Positions 1 to 13,357 of a DNA stretch of 64,000 bases are shown one piece after another. The translations under genes were made by a program, and so were the position numbers. The notes beneath the pieces were generated by a model that worked only from the letters and a program-made list of their open reading frames with translations, was not told the origin of the DNA and made no database searches. Positions within the stretch are counted from its first letter, which is position 1. The number at the start of each line of letters is the position of its first letter. The stretch lies in NCBI GenBank assembly GCA_034509735.1, contig JACGWO010000011.1, forward strand, positions 15,471,866-15,535,865. Reading direction: 5' to 3'. This DNA is from Sesamum alatum. Its lineage: Eukaryota; Streptophyta; Magnoliopsida; Lamiales; Pedaliaceae.

Positions 1-3000
1 CCGCAATGAGAAGGCCTATTTGATTGTCAGATGTCCCTGTAACATCCAACGTATCCAACAATGATGGATTATTTTTTAGTAGATCATCTCCTTTTGAGAG
101 CATTACATTGTTAATATTGCACTCCTGAAGCTGATCGTAAAGAATCTTGCATTTATATAGCAGCTTCCTCCAAGAGGTTCTTGTTTGCTCATTTTTCTCT
201 CTTTCTTCTTGGAGAAGTTCCTGGGATTGCAGAAGTTTCAGAAACAAGCAACCGATTTCTCAATTTAATTAAAGTCATGCAGATTTTGAAAATATACAAT
301 AACATAGAAACAGATATTTCGAAACTCTAGAAATAGAGCAGCTTTCTCGCATATTGCACATAAAAGGGAAAGCAAACTGCACTGATGTGCATACTTACAG
401 GCATATAAATATAATACATTGGAGTGACAACTCTTATATTAGTTTTTGCTTCTCTATACATTTTCTTACCTCACGAGGACTCTCTTATATTATCGGAACA
501 ATTTAAAGCAAGAACAGAAATTCATTGCCTAAAAAGGAGCAAGAATCAAAATAATAATTCCAAAGGAACAGATGGAGCGCATGTATTATAGGTAAGAAAG
601 TTATCAGTCTCAAAGTCCTCCGCAGGGTTGACATTGAGTTGACATGTTCAGGAGAGCTCTAAGCATGCTACACGGATAGAATGGAGACAGATGATAATTG
701 TGGTGACAAGGATAGAATGGACTGACAGATAATATTTCTACTGTTGAGCAATTTAAGTTACCTCCATTTTAGATTTTTCTTTGAACGACTGATTAAGTTG
801 TTGGTTCAGTTCTGCTCGGGAACTTCTTAAAGATTTAACTTCTCTAACAAGAACTTTGATGTCAGCTTTAGACTTCATTTCCAGCTCCTGATGTCGCTTC
901 AACAAATCCTCAAACTGCTGCTTTGCAGAATCCAACTCCTGCTGCAAGACATCGTTGTGCTGATTGTCTGGTGAATTTGCAGACTGACTGCCCAGCCTCT
1001 GGGCCTGGAAAAGGTTTTCTATGAATATGGAGTTGCTCAAACAGAGATAAACTAAAACAGGTCCGGGAAAAAGGATACATTACCTGTTGAGAGTTCAACT
1101 TCAATTCGAGTTCCATTGACTTCAACCTAAGTTCTTCCATATCCCATTGCATTTGGGTCACTCTTTCCCTTTCAATTAATATAGCTCGTTCAAGGTTCTC
1201 TTTACTTTTTTGTTTAGTAGTTTCAAGCTCCACTTCCAAATCTTTCACCTGCAGAGAAATGATAAATCATGGACTCATATCGAATAGATATATGTGAATC
1301 TAGAGAAATATGTGGCGAAAAATGTACATGTGTAGGGAACATTTCCTCCAAATAGCAAAAGGACCTTTGCAACAAACCCACAGATAAAAAGATAATCAAC
1401 CAGGATTGTAAAGAAAAGAATGAGATTTGAAGTCAATCTCATCAATATCAGCCAAGCTTGATGAATGCTAACATCACACGAGTATCTGAACCATGCTATC
1501 TTGTCAGAATCTAGGGTTCAAAGCTGGAAGTTGGTCAATGGAAACAAAGGACAGGTTAGATTGACCAAAACTAGTTCTCACATTTCCTAAACAATATTAA
1601 CTTAGTAAAAACATTTTTAAACATAGTTCACTGGACATGGTGGGCCACAATCTAGGAATTTGAGACTGCAGAGAATCACTCACGCCTAAACGGGGATAGA
1701 TGTTGGTTAAACTTAGTTAATGCACCAAGAATTGGTAAGTAAAAGATAATAACAGTAGTACTAAAATACTTCCCATTGCACACTATGTCAGTTGCTGACA
1801 AAAACACGCAAAACCGCGAGTAAAGACACCCAGTTTCTGTTGGCAAATTCTCTCTTTCAGGTACACATGCATTTCCATATGCATTAGAAATGAATACAAT
1901 TGTAAACTGTATGTCTTCTGTGTAGGCTAAAAGCAACCAATGCAAATAGTGGAACTGGCCAATTGGTGCGCATCAGTAATTTATTCAGAAGGCGACTGAG
2001 CGAGATCCACTCCCTCACATTTTTGCAGCAATAAAGCTACCTTACAAATTAGTGTACAAGGAGACTGAAATATCAGTTCAATACATATTATTCAGATGAC
2101 TATTTATTTACATAGGTTTGTAATATTCTTTGGCACCAAAATAATTTTCAATTTTTCAAGCTCCCATGCCTCTGCCACATTCTATTGATTTAGAGTCACA
2201 AATACAAACTAAATTATTTTATTTTTTGGAAGTCCATACTAAACAAAACTATTCCAATAAATTAACAAATGGCTCAAAATATTATGCAGTTTATCTTTAT
2301 CTTGTCAGGGCAAGAAGAGAGGCATTAAGATCAAGACTCCATCAGTAAATTTACTCCCGAGGGATTTTAAGACTTCGACCACCCCCTTCACCCCTTCCCT
2401 TTCTCCTCCCGTTCAAAAGAGCTCGTCAGAGAAGAAATTTGATCGGTCAAAAGAAGGCAAAAGCCCGGTAGCTTTCTTCTCCACATATTAGCAACTAAGT
2501 GCAAACCATAATTTACTTTAACTAAAATGTCAAGATTTTGCTTGCCACACTTCAATGTTATAACCTATCAGTGTTATTCCTCTATTCTTCTGATTCCTTT
2601 TCTAGGTGCAAAATCAATTACATACTTTGATTGACTGCTTTTCATGCATCCTAGAATTATTCCTGAAAATTAGACCCAAAGCCAGTATATGAGGTGACTG
2701 TGAGACAGAAGTTTTCAGCACTCAAGTACCTTTGTTGCAAGGTAGTCCTTCACAGCGATCTCTTGATTCAACCTTGAGATAAGATCCTCCATATCAGTTT
2801 TGGCTGTGATCAGCCGCCGCTGCAATGTTGTCAGCACTCTATTCATCTTCTGGCGCTGATCTACTGGGACCAAAAGGTGAATATCATCTGGGAGTTGATA
2901 ATCTGAGTGTACAACACCTCCAATGGTTTTAGAGACCTCAACCCCACTTCTGGGGTCAACTAGTCGATGCCCATTTGAATTAGGAAATGATAGATTCGAC

Positions 3001-6000
3001 AACTCACTTCCTCGTTGAGAACTCCTGTCACTTTCAATACTCTCATTTGACAGCTTTCTAACATGACCAACCACAGTGCTGGTGTCTGGCTGAGAAAGAT
3101 GCTCAATTGTGTCTTTTATGTGATGAGAGGATTTAAAAGAACTTCCATTGCTAATATTGTGCTCCATATTATTATGAATCTCTCTGGCTGGCAGATGCTG
3201 CTTAGGATAACTTTCGAGGTTCTCTAGTATAGCCTGCCCCATAGACAAGCCCTCGTCAATATTTGACATGCCATACTTAATAAACTTGTCTATTGGGCTT
3301 GTTACGTCATCATAAAACGAAAGATCCTCCATCCCAACTTCAGAGTTGTTATCCCTTCCAAGGCTTGTACCAGTCTCAGATGCCTCATAAGCTGTATCAC
3401 TGCCATAATCTGATGTCAGTGATGAACTGCCTGCTAACAGAGATATGCTTGAATTTGGGGGAACATGAAGAGATGAGTCTGTGGTCACAGAAATATGTGA
3501 ATCGGTACTGTTCTGGCCCTCATCTTGGAATGCTGAAAACAATTGTGAGAGAGAAAATTTATTACAAGCACAAGTTCAGAATGTCCAAAACTCAGAGTAA
3601 AACCACAATTTTGGATGCAACATCAATTAGTCAAGTCAATATCAAAAGATTTACAAGTTTAATGCTATTAGCTGACACGCACATGACCTAGCAGCAGCTT
3701 CCAGTTCAAGAAAGGATGCAACAACCATGCTTCTTGACAAGTCAATGTCTGATAGTACACTTGCCATCCATTCCTCCAAAGAATTCCTCCTCTGTAACAA
3801 ACAGCAGCCTTCAGGTATCTTAACAGTCTACCGAAACTAGATAAGTAGAAACACGATGAGCTGAATTCAGTCTCAAATGCCATTACTGATTTTAGAAGGC
3901 CTGATAAGGCCAGGCCTCAACAGCGGCATTTCTTAGCAGAATCCAGTCCTAACGAAAGAAAAGACATACCATGCCCACCCAGGAAAACAATAAAAAAAGA
4001 ATAAAAGAAAAGACAGAAAATGAGGTCCAATGCTAATAAGTCAATAATCAAGAAGGATAAAAAAGCAAGATTATTTTGCACATGAAGATTATTGTCAGCA
4101 TCAACCTCATTCAGGTATGGAAGAACAAGAACTAAGATGAATAAAGATTACTCTTAGGAGCTTCCCTAGTGTACGTCAAGACAAAACCTTTTCCAAGGGG
4201 CCAAGTTGCAAACCAAATTCAATGTCTTCAATCTATAATATGACTCCAATGTCTAAGCTCTAAATAATGTTTACCGCTTCCAGCATCACCCTAGTTTTCA
4301 TCCGCAAGAGCCCCTTTGGAGGAGTTGGTGGAATGCTTTTCCGTGGGAAGAATCGTTTAAGCTGCAATAGACAGTTGACAACAATCATAACTGATTACAA
4401 GCAAGGTCCAACAAGCACTTCAGTCCATATTTCCCTCTCAAGTCTATGATGATGTTGATGCCCAAATTCTAAATAAAATATTGACTCACAGCAGCATGCA
4501 ACTTCAAGAAATCATTAAATCTTCTCAACACAGTTCTTGTGGTTGTAATCCCTTCCGGTGATTGTATGCCGACTTGTACCCTGTAAAACTGCCCCTAAAA
4601 CATGTTAATTTAGGAAACTACCTAATGCAGTGAAAAACCCTGCACGGAAGAAAAGGTCTAATACAACAATAGATAAGACAGAAACAGAACATTCAGTAAA
4701 ACAGGGATTGGACCAATGACTATCTATCAACAACAATCAGAGAAGATTTCATTCATTTACACACGCCCACACATTTTTATAAAATATTTTTTTAAAAAAA
4801 AAGAAAAAGAAGAAAGAGAAAAAAGCAAAAGCAGATTGCTTAATATGCGAGATATGAAGAATTTCCATTAAACTATCTTTCCAAAATATGCTTACATGCT
4901 GGCCTTATACTCATCTACTTTAATTTCATATTGGCAGTTCCTACAAAGATTAGACAAATTTATCATTCTTTTGTCAGTTCTAAAAAGTTCTGCAGCATGG
5001 CAAGGTGAAAGAAAACCAACTTGACTGGCTTAATTCTTTTCACCCCTTCATTGATGAAAACCCAGAAATTTGTTAAATTATTCTACAATTTCATATATTG
5101 TTACAACCATGTATAATTCATGAACCATATCATGTAAAGAACATATAAGAGGACAACCAAAAAGAAAAGAATACCACTGTAGGGTCAGAATCTCTTGACT
5201 TTGCAAGTACAATCCAGGAAGGTATTGTCACACAGTAACTCCATCCTGTGCGAGGATCATGAGGCCAAACAGTTTCTCTCCCAGCCTGAAAAATGCATAT
5301 AACATATCAACACAGATAATAGTAGCAATAGTCATGCCTGAACATTGAACCAGACAAAGTTTGCTCATTTAAAAGCTATCTTAGCACGCTGTAATGCAAC
5401 CTATTTGTTTAATACAAATGCAGGTATTAAGGTCTCCTGGATCATCATTTTGGGCAACAGCGTAATAAGAAAAGCAATTTTTGCAAGAAAAAGATTACCA
5501 CCAACATTTGGACTTTGTCTTACAAAGAAACTACTCTTTATTCCCTTAAAACCTCGTCTCGAGCTCCTCTATAGCACTTTCTTTTGTGCAACGTAGACTT
5601 CCTTCTAGCATTACGATCTCAATTGTCAACCGTATTGCACAAAATTTCGATTCAGTAAAACTAAGCAACAAATCCACTATAAGGATCCAAGATTTAGCAC
5701 ACCAAAAAAATTACTTATTGATATTTCTATGTACAGAAGGAGAAGAAGAAAACTTGAGCTCTCTCACTCGTACTGCTAAAACTTTTATGCAGTTGATAGA
5801 TGATCTGATCACAAGCTATAATTTATAAACCACAAATCAAAACTTAAAATCCAAACACCAAATATCCAAATCTATTGGAGGATAAACAACTCATTTATGT
5901 CGTAAACGGATGAATCGGCAATAAATTGAAGTAAAAATTCATAAATCTTTAGAAATAAATAAATCATAGAATAAGAAGCATACCCAAACGCGAGGCGGAG

Positions 6001-6073
6001 GGCTCCAATCCATACCCAGAGGCAAAGGCGAGGTTCCATCGTGCCTGTGCTTCGGTGGACTCTGCCTCTGCAT
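1..6073 (-). CDS. EREX: EREX-like PX-domain endosomal Rab effector (3' end outside window)
   Basis: Nine exons are readable: 5984-6073, 5175-5285, 4490-4588, 4275-4361, 3683-3791, 2730-3532, 1084-1248, 762-1004 and <1-220. All junctions are GT/AG and stay in frame, giving 569 residues plus 73 from the cut last exon. The start ([13 protein letters not shown]) matches the conserved EREX N-terminus. A PX domain spans about residues 44-165, with the phosphoinositide-binding RRF at 89-91, the proline loop SIPPTPPKG near 109-117 and RRNSLEEWM at 130. A Ser-rich linker follows (~170-400), then a long coiled coil (~405-600). In Arabidopsis EREX binds PI3P and acts as an effector of canonical RAB5 GTPases in vacuolar transport, including seed storage protein sorting; function here is inferred from that. 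The exon 5 donor is taken as gtgcgt because the nearer gtcatg breaks the frame. Confidence 0.93.
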
Positions 6074-6924
6074 CTCCACACTTTTGGATTTCGATCAGTT
6101 TGTTCTTAAATTCAACAGCGATCAATCACTTTAATATATCACTGGAAGTTTTACTGAATTACTAAATAGCTATGAGTTAGATAGGAAGAGAGTCATAAAC
6201 AGGCATGAATTGAAGGTGAATTTAAAGTGTAATTAAGGTTTTGGGGGATTGAAATGAGATCGGAGCTCCCTTTCTTCCCTTTGGCTTTTCCCCGGCGCGT
6301 GATAAGAAAAGGAGAAGATGGTACAAAGGTGCGCGGTGCGTCCGCTTCCGCTACACGACTTCTTCTCTCTCTTGTCTTTTCATGGACCTATTAATGCGTT
6401 TTTGGAAGTCGTTTTGACACTGGAGATTACTGGAGAGAAGTCACAGGAGAGGATCGATTGTTTCAATGCTTTTATTTTGTCTTTTCCTTTTGTTAGAAAA
6501 TATCGACATTTCATTTTATTTTTATTTTTTTCACTCCTAATTAGAAATACTTAAAAAAAAATTGGAAACAAAAATGAAAAACTGCTGTTTGGTTTTTCCA
6601 ATGAATTATGACTTATGAGTGGGGAAAAATGGAAAAAGAAAATTATTAATAGTTGAGAGGAATTGATCCAATATCATCATGATGGATTGGACCAAAGATT
6701 TCGAAATCACAAGCCCAATAATATCCAGCCCAAAAGGAATTGTAACTTGTAAAGATTTGAGGATCAGGCAATCCCAAGGCCCAAGCCTGATAAAATTAAC
6801 ATAATAATTTTAATAATGCACCAACTTTAAACTACTTTGTTAATAATTACATTAATTGATGGTATACATGATTATTCACTCATTAATTCAATCAACTCTT
6901 CTTTAGTTTTGGCAAGAATCCCTT
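6074..6924. other. Intergenic: EREX 5' flank
   Basis: No gene seen. The first few hundred bases upstream of the EREX start form its leader and promoter on the minus strand. The rest is AT-rich single-copy-looking sequence up to the point where similarity to the Ty3 element end begins. Confidence 0.5.
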
Positions 6925-7072
6925 CCCACGGTTGTCAGGAGGAATCCAAGGATGAGGCCAACTCCCGCAGCCCACGAGACAGCCATCAGATATTCTACAA
7001 AGCAGACTGTTAGGCCCGTTAAATTTGATAACTATTACTAATATAATAAAACAAGGGAGATAGGACAAAGGT
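6925..7072 (+). mobile_element. 3' internal end and polypurine tract of a second Ty3 copy
   Basis: This stretch is a diverged direct repeat of 15110-15249: the tail of the pol ORF (shared block around ggatgaggcc, then the coding end near tttgataactattac) followed by the purine-rich tract before TGTTAG. It lies upstream of the 5' LTR, where host DNA would be expected. The 7073 LTR therefore looks shared with, or recombined from, another copy of the same element. Seen directly as repeat similarity; the tandem or recombinant origin is inferred. Confidence 0.65.
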
Positions 7073-7264
7073 TGTTAGTGAATGAATCCAGTCTTATTTG
7101 ATGATGACGCTTGTCAAAAGATGTTAATCTAGTATATGTATTTACCTTTCTGAGTAATGAAAAATCGGCAAAAAACCTTTTGCCAAAAATTCTCTCTTCT
7201 TTCCTCATTCTCTAGAGTCGTTATTCCCTGCTCGAACTGGGAATTATCAATCTTGGTTCTATCA
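7073..7264 (+). repeat. 5' LTR of Ty3/gypsy element (192 bp)
   Basis: Begins TGTTAGTGAATG and ends GGTTCTATCA. It matches 15250-15441 over the full 192 bp with scattered substitutions. The next bases (ttggtgctttc) form the usual leader just upstream of the gag ATG in this kind of plant Ty3 element. Confidence 0.8.
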
Positions 7265-7283
7265 TTGGTGCTTTCATTTTGCC

Positions 7284-8630
7284 ATGCCGCCGAAATCGAC
7301 TCAAGCCCTTGAAGAGGCCTTCGTCGCCCTTTCCAAACACATGAATGAGGTCTCTGCCTCGTGGGAACAGCGCAACAAGTCCATGGCGGCTTCCTTGGCT
7401 GACATTAAACAACTGTTCCTTGCCCAACAAAGCTCCTCCTCTATCCCTCCTTCACCATCTTTTCCAGTTGGGCCTTCTATTCCCCCTTTACTGCCCCTTT
7501 ACTCTCCTTACCCCCAACTTATGCCTACTTTCCCTCTGAAACCCCCAAAAATCCACCTTCCACCGTTTGATGGTTTTGCCCAGCTCGATTGAATTTTTCA
7601 AGCCGAGCAGTACTTTTCTTACCACCATACACCACCACTGCAGTGTCTCGATATCATATCTTTTTACATGCAAGGCGAGGCCCTTAGTTGGTATAAATAG
7701 GTTTACCTGAATGACCCCTTTCCGTTATGGGAGGCTTTTATCTACGCTCTCGAACTGCGGTTTGGCCCTTCGTCCTTTGCTAATCACCAGGCAGCCTTGT
7801 TCAAGTTACGACAGCGTGGGACAGTGGCTGAGTACCAGGCGGAATTTGAACACCTTTGCAAAAGGGTGGTTGGCCTACGCCCCGAATGCATGTTGAACTG
7901 TTTTATTTCGGGCTTTTGCCCGGACCTTCAACAGGAAATGGCGATCCTTTGGCCATCGTTAATTGGCCAGGCCATTGGGCTCGCTAAGTTGTTGGAAGCA
8001 AAGGCCCTTGATGCACGACCTTTGCACGCTGCCCCTCCACCCTTGCCGTCGCGGGCCCCTACCCTGTTACCGAGCCCTGCTGCCAAGGCCCCTGCGCCAC
8101 CCTATCGTCTCTCGCAGGCTGAAATGAAGGAACGCCGGGCTCTTGGCCTCTGCTTCAATTGCGATGAAAAGTTTGGCCCCGGTCATTGTTGTAAGGCCAA
8201 GCAATTCCTCCTTACGGCCGAGGATCCAGACCCCCCATCCCCCCGACCCTCCAGACCCCTTATCTGAGCTGCCTCGAGGACATTGTCGAAGCATCACCCC
8301 CCTCATCTTGGCATGCTGCCCAAGACTCTCCCCCAGATGGCATGCACTTTCAATTGTTGAATGATGTACTGTCGGGCGCTATTTTCGCCCCGGACTTTAT
8401 GTTTGAAGAGTCGTATCCGAGAACACATCGTCACTGTGCTAATCGATTCAGGAAGTTCACACAATATTGTACAGCCCCGCGTTGCCGAGTTTTTGGTTCT
8501 ATCAGTGTCGTTGATTGCGGCCTTCCCCATCTTGGTGGGCAATGGAGACACCTTGCATTGTTCGGACACCTACTCGGACGTCGAGCTCAGTTTGCAATCA
8601 CACACCTTTTTTATATCCCTATATTATTGA
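7284..8630 (+). pseudogene. Degenerate Ty3/gypsy gag and protease
   Basis: The gag ORF starts MPPKSTQALEEAFVALSK. It is interrupted by in-frame stops at about 7590 (TGA) and 7698 (TAG), both one step from Trp TGG. It continues as a retrotransposon gag domain (RQRGTVAEYQAEFEHLCK, about 7806-7860) and a CCHC-like knuckle (CFNCDEKFGPGHCC, about 8152-8193). Frame changes follow after about 8230. The aspartic protease site appears as LIDSGSSHNIVQPRVAEFL near 8440-8495. Sequence similarity to Ty3 ends at about 8630, where an unrelated insertion starts; reverse transcriptase and RNase H are missing. Confidence 0.85.
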
Positions 8631-10287
8631 GCACAGGACTAGTTGTGCACACATATTGCGCATCAAACATTCTACAGCGCCCATGAACACATCATTTCTT
8701 TTCTTCTTTCAATTTAAGGCATCTCCCTTTAACTAAAAACACTGTGGTTATGGAGTATCAATTAGGATAGTATGATACGTATACAACTTTAGTGTTTGAA
8801 CACTAAGTATGCATCATACTTGCTCCTATGTCCATGCGAAAGACTGCCACTCTATTTGGCGATATCTCCACGTCCTTCTAGCCATCAAACTTATTCGCCT
8901 GCATCGGTTGAGAGCTAATTCTCTCACAATTTTGACATATCTGGTGGTCATCTCGATCATCGTTAAGTCTATCAAATGATAGCTTGATGGAATCGATATT
9001 ATCACTACCTGGACAATAATTCAAGTTATAAATGGAGCTTGCAAGCACCAAACTTGCACTTGCCCCACAACTTGAATTAACTGGAAGATCCACATGATCA
9101 TCATATCCACTACTTAATTGAATATGTCAACTATCATCAGCTAGGAGCACCTAGGTGAAAGTGGCGATAGTGGCTATGGCGAGTTCAGACAAATCTCACC
9201 ATCAAGGAGAATGTCTCAAAACTACACCCCTCAGTGGGCGTAAATATTTCGCCGTCAGTTGACCTTTATACTTATTTACTTTGCACTTGACCTTTTAGAC
9301 ACCATATGTTTCAAAATGATCTTACACATAGATAGGAGATTAACCTTGTTCTTAGTCATTAGGCTTATCAATTCCCTTTAAGCACTTGTCCACCGGAAGT
9401 GTTACGTGAAGTCAATTCTTGACTCATCAATATCCATCAAATACTTGTGGAGGATACCCATTCAGTCTCATATAGACGATGGGGAATATTATTAATGTTC
9501 ACTCCTTATTCGTCGAATTTGAGAATCCTTTCTCTAGTCAGACACTCCCACTGACTTTTGAGTCGGTTCGATTATCTCTTGCAACTAAAGATGAATAAAA
9601 TATCATCATTGCAGAGAAATGAGCGCCTCTCTTAAGAATCTTTCACTCTCATAGTTAAGATTCAATTGACCTCACGACTCTAAAAAGGGTTCCTTCTAAA
9701 GGAATCTATATTGCGCGACTAATTCCTCCATGAACACTTTGTTCATATCTTGCTAATTCAGTAGGTACATGCCATATATTTGCTACTATATTAACAAGAG
9801 TTGGAGAATTTCGTAGAGGCACTTTATTATGTTGTAGGCTGCATTCGAAAATTGCATCTACCCAAGTGAAATGCAAAAATGGTCTTGCGCCATTTAAGTT
9901 CTGGACATTTCTAAAAATGTTAGATTCTTTTCCTTTTGCAAGCTCATGCAGCTGCTAAGAGATTAGAATCATGATTCGTTTGCAGTTTTATATTCCTCAG
10001 TATTTGTCCAACGTAATCAAACATGGTACTTTCGCTCCTTATCAGTACATGGAACCATAATATTCACATCCTTCAATTCTCTACCCTTGTCAAAAATCGC
10101 TGAAAATAGCACTTTTCAACTAGTAAGAAAGGTGCACTGATCAATAGCGTGAGAACTACTATTGCATCATTTCATGCCTCATACTCATAAGTCCGCATTC
10201 ATTTATTGGACAATTTTTAGTGGTTTGATAAACCTTCCTTATTTTCCAGCGAACTCTTTTTCGCTTGGGAAAATTTTCAATCAAGAG

Positions 10288-10530
10288 TAACCTTTTAGCG
10301 AGTGAACCAAGTGGCCTCTTCTAGCTAACATAATCTTCCTCGGGGAGGTTGATTTTAGCGAGTGAACCAGGTGGTTTTTTTCTAGCTAACATGATCAATC
10401 TCAAGGAAGAATAACCTTTAGCGAATGAACCAAGTGGCCTCCTCTAGCTAACACAATCTTCCTCGGGGAGGTCGATTTTAGCGAGTTAAACCAAATAGTT
10501 TGTTCTAGCTAACATGGTCATTCTCAAAAT
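10288..10530 (+). repeat. 124-bp tandem repeat, two copies
   Basis: Copies start at 10288 and 10412. Each is itself a pair of ~62-bp subunits built round 'tagcgagtgaacca ... tctagctaaca' with a 'cctcggggaggt' palindrome between them, giving four related modules in all. Confidence 0.85.
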
Positions 10531-12333
10531 CCCATATACCATGACACAAGAAGTGAAAGATTAAATATAAATGACAGTAAAAAAAATGCATCTTAAGACG
10601 GATAAGTCACAACACACAACAAATGTCTTAATAGTGCTCTTAATACGATTAGACTATATCGGATAACTAGTGCATTTTGCACAACTCTTTAGAGTAGCTC
10701 CATTGCTTTTTATATAACTCTTGAAGAGTACAACTCATATCAATAAATGAGCGTGGGGTGACACTTTCAGCATGCCTCCTCTTGTGCGCTATGCCATAAT
10801 ATTTCTGTACTAGCGCACAATACCGATAATAGTCATTTTTCTCAATCTCAAATTATATGTGCTAGGTCTTGCCATATCTATCATCCATCTAAGGAGAGAA
10901 TTGGAGACCCTAGCAAAGTTAATGAGAGAGCATTTATTTAGTTAAACTTCCTCTCAATTCAATTACGAGTGGAGTAACTAATTTTTCATAGCACTATGAT
11001 AATTGTTGGTGTCACTTGCTTTAAAAAAATGATACGATTATCACCTCATAGATCAAGTTTTCAGTCTTGCACTTATCGTACTACTCTTTGTTTGATCCAA
11101 CAACACTTTAGTTGGTTCAACATGAGTAACAAGTGCATCTCTTTTGTGTTTCAACCGAAAAAATCAAACCTCAAGTTTGACGATTTTGGTTAAACACATA
11201 AATATCCATAAGTCACCTCAATTAGCAACTTAAGGATGAGTGAGCTCATATTCAATAATCGAGCTTGACAACTCTCCAATGAGATTCTTTAGGTTGCAGC
11301 TTAACCAATAAAAGCGCAAATATTTTCTTAATCCACCATTAATTGTCAGCGTCTAAGTCGCGACAATATTAGACAATTATCCATCTCAACATTTAATAGA
11401 CTAAAAAAAATGGTGAGTTAATCTAAGATCTCTAGGTGTGCGCAAAAAAATATAGCACTGATATTCTATTCTAGATCCAAGTAAATTATTTATTATTTCT
11501 TTATACCAGCTGAATAAAAAATTTTGTCACACGGCTAGTAATCATCTCCCACTGATTAAAAAGTCATAATAAATTATTTACTGATCACGAATAAAATAAC
11601 TCCATGTTCAAAAAAACTCTACTTGCATGCCATATGCGATATGAATAAAATAAAATAATAAATAGCCCCGCATGGGCTACACTAACATTTGGTGCATCAT
11701 GTTGGGATAATCATGGTGGTAAATAGCGAAACATATCCCCACAAAATATTACATGGCCTCCAAAAAATGGCCTAAAAATACATTTTTTAAAAAAATATAT
11801 AATTATATTGATGTAACGCCTACTACATTATGCTAAAAAAATTACATCCAAGGCCTACTACATCAATCTAAAAAAAATTGGGGATACCACATTAATTGCC
11901 ACCATATCACAAATTATCTCCACAAATAATAAAAAATACTCACATAATACATGAGCACCCAAATGTTAACGTCGATATATTCATAGCACAAAATTATATT
12001 GCACATATGCAATAAGAATGCAATAAAAATATACTATTACGCAATTATCTAGGCATGCATTCATATAATAGGAGCACTTATTAGCATATTTGAATCACAA
12101 AAATATGCTAGTATAAATTGCAATCACAAAAATATTGCATAAATTGCAATCACAAAAAATATTGCAATTGAAATAATCATGTTTAGGAATTGCAATCATA
12201 TTATATTGCAATAATAAATAATCAAAAATATCATAAATTGCAAACACAAATATTGCTAATCAATAATCAAAATATCATAAGTTGCAAACACAATATTGCA
12301 ATAATCGACATGGCATAAATTGCAATCGCAAAT

Positions 12334-12420
12334 GCAATAATAAATAGCCAACATGTTATAAATTGCAATCACAAATGCAATAATAAATAGCCAACATGTT
12401 ATAAATTGCAATAACAAATA
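12334..12420 (+). repeat. 43-bp AT-rich tandem repeat
   Basis: The block gcaataataaatagccaaca recurs exactly 43 bp later (12334 and 12377). It sits inside a longer stretch (12090-12430) of degenerate 'aaattgcaatcacaaa' repeats. Confidence 0.8.
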
Positions 12421-13344
12421 TTGCAATAAATAAATGCACATTATTCATGAGCACCCGAATATCAACTCATATGCCATAACAATAACACTTATAGGCATAG
12501 CATGCAATCACCAAAAAATGCATCAAAGTTATCTCCTAAGGCATACACAATCATCCAACAACAATAATGATGATATTTGCACTTAGGAAATAATATATCA
12601 TAAAGGTAATATTTCACAAAGGTCAAATTTCCATTAGAAAATATTTCTGTTTTCTTCTTAATCTCAAAAAATAGGAAAAAACAGAAAAATACAAAAAAAA
12701 GAAAAAAGAAAAAATCTGCCGGCTCGGCTCAGCGCAAGTCGGCTCAGCCTGGCCAGCACGCCGCACAGCTGGCGTGCGGTCATCGCGCTCAGTCAACCCT
12801 AATATTTTTTTTTTGAACTCCGGCGCCGGACGTTTTTCCGGGGCCGTTATCCGGCGACTGATCTTTTTCCGGCAAAAAAATAGAAAACTCATATCTTACT
12901 CATTTTAAAGCCGTTTTCGATGAATCATATACTGTTTCAAACCTCTTTTCATGCCCAACAACATAGCACAAAAATATTTAGGGAAAAACAACAGATTCAG
13001 ATCATTTTTTTTTTTATCCAAAGAAAACGATTTTCAAGAACTAGGGTTTTGATTTCCTCATAAACCATTCATCTATTTTCCACCAAAATTTAACCATGTG
13101 ATCTTCACATCAAAAACTTACATATGATAATAAAAAGACTACAAAAGAACCCACAGATCTCGTGTAAAAAAAAATGGGTTCGAATTTGCCTGAAACAAGT
13201 GGGTTTGTACATGCTAATTTGTACAATATGTAAAAACATATCATGCTAATTACATATATAATCTCATGCTTCATAAGATAATTCCATAGCATAAAATTAA
13301 ATACGTACATGCTTTGCAATATAAAGCGAGTACAAGCCATAATA

Positions 13345-13357
13345 GCTCTGATACCAC
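13345..13357 (-). promoter_or_regulatory. Primer binding site (tRNA-iMet type)
   Basis: Minus-strand gtggtatcagagc directly follows the LTR end. TGGTATCAGAGC is the standard plant initiator-tRNA complement. Confidence 0.85.

Larger units (their letters stand above)
8631..13357 (-). mobile_element. Non-coding LARD-like internal region nested in the Ty3 element
   Basis: Almost 4.7 kb without a credible ORF, lying between the Ty3 protease and integrase. At its right end, on the minus strand, the LTR at 13358-13817 is followed by gtggtatcagagc, the classic initiator-tRNA-Met primer binding site, so the element reads leftward. It holds a 124-bp tandem repeat (10288-10530) and a 43-bp repeat (12334-12420). 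A large non-autonomous LTR derivative fits best. The expected second LTR at the left end was not found, apart from a weak match (acacatattgcgcat) near 8650, so the left end is probably truncated. Confidence 0.6.

Noticed and set aside
3293..3691. Plus-strand ORF of 132 codons
   Set aside because: Antisense to EREX exons 5-6 and the intron between them.
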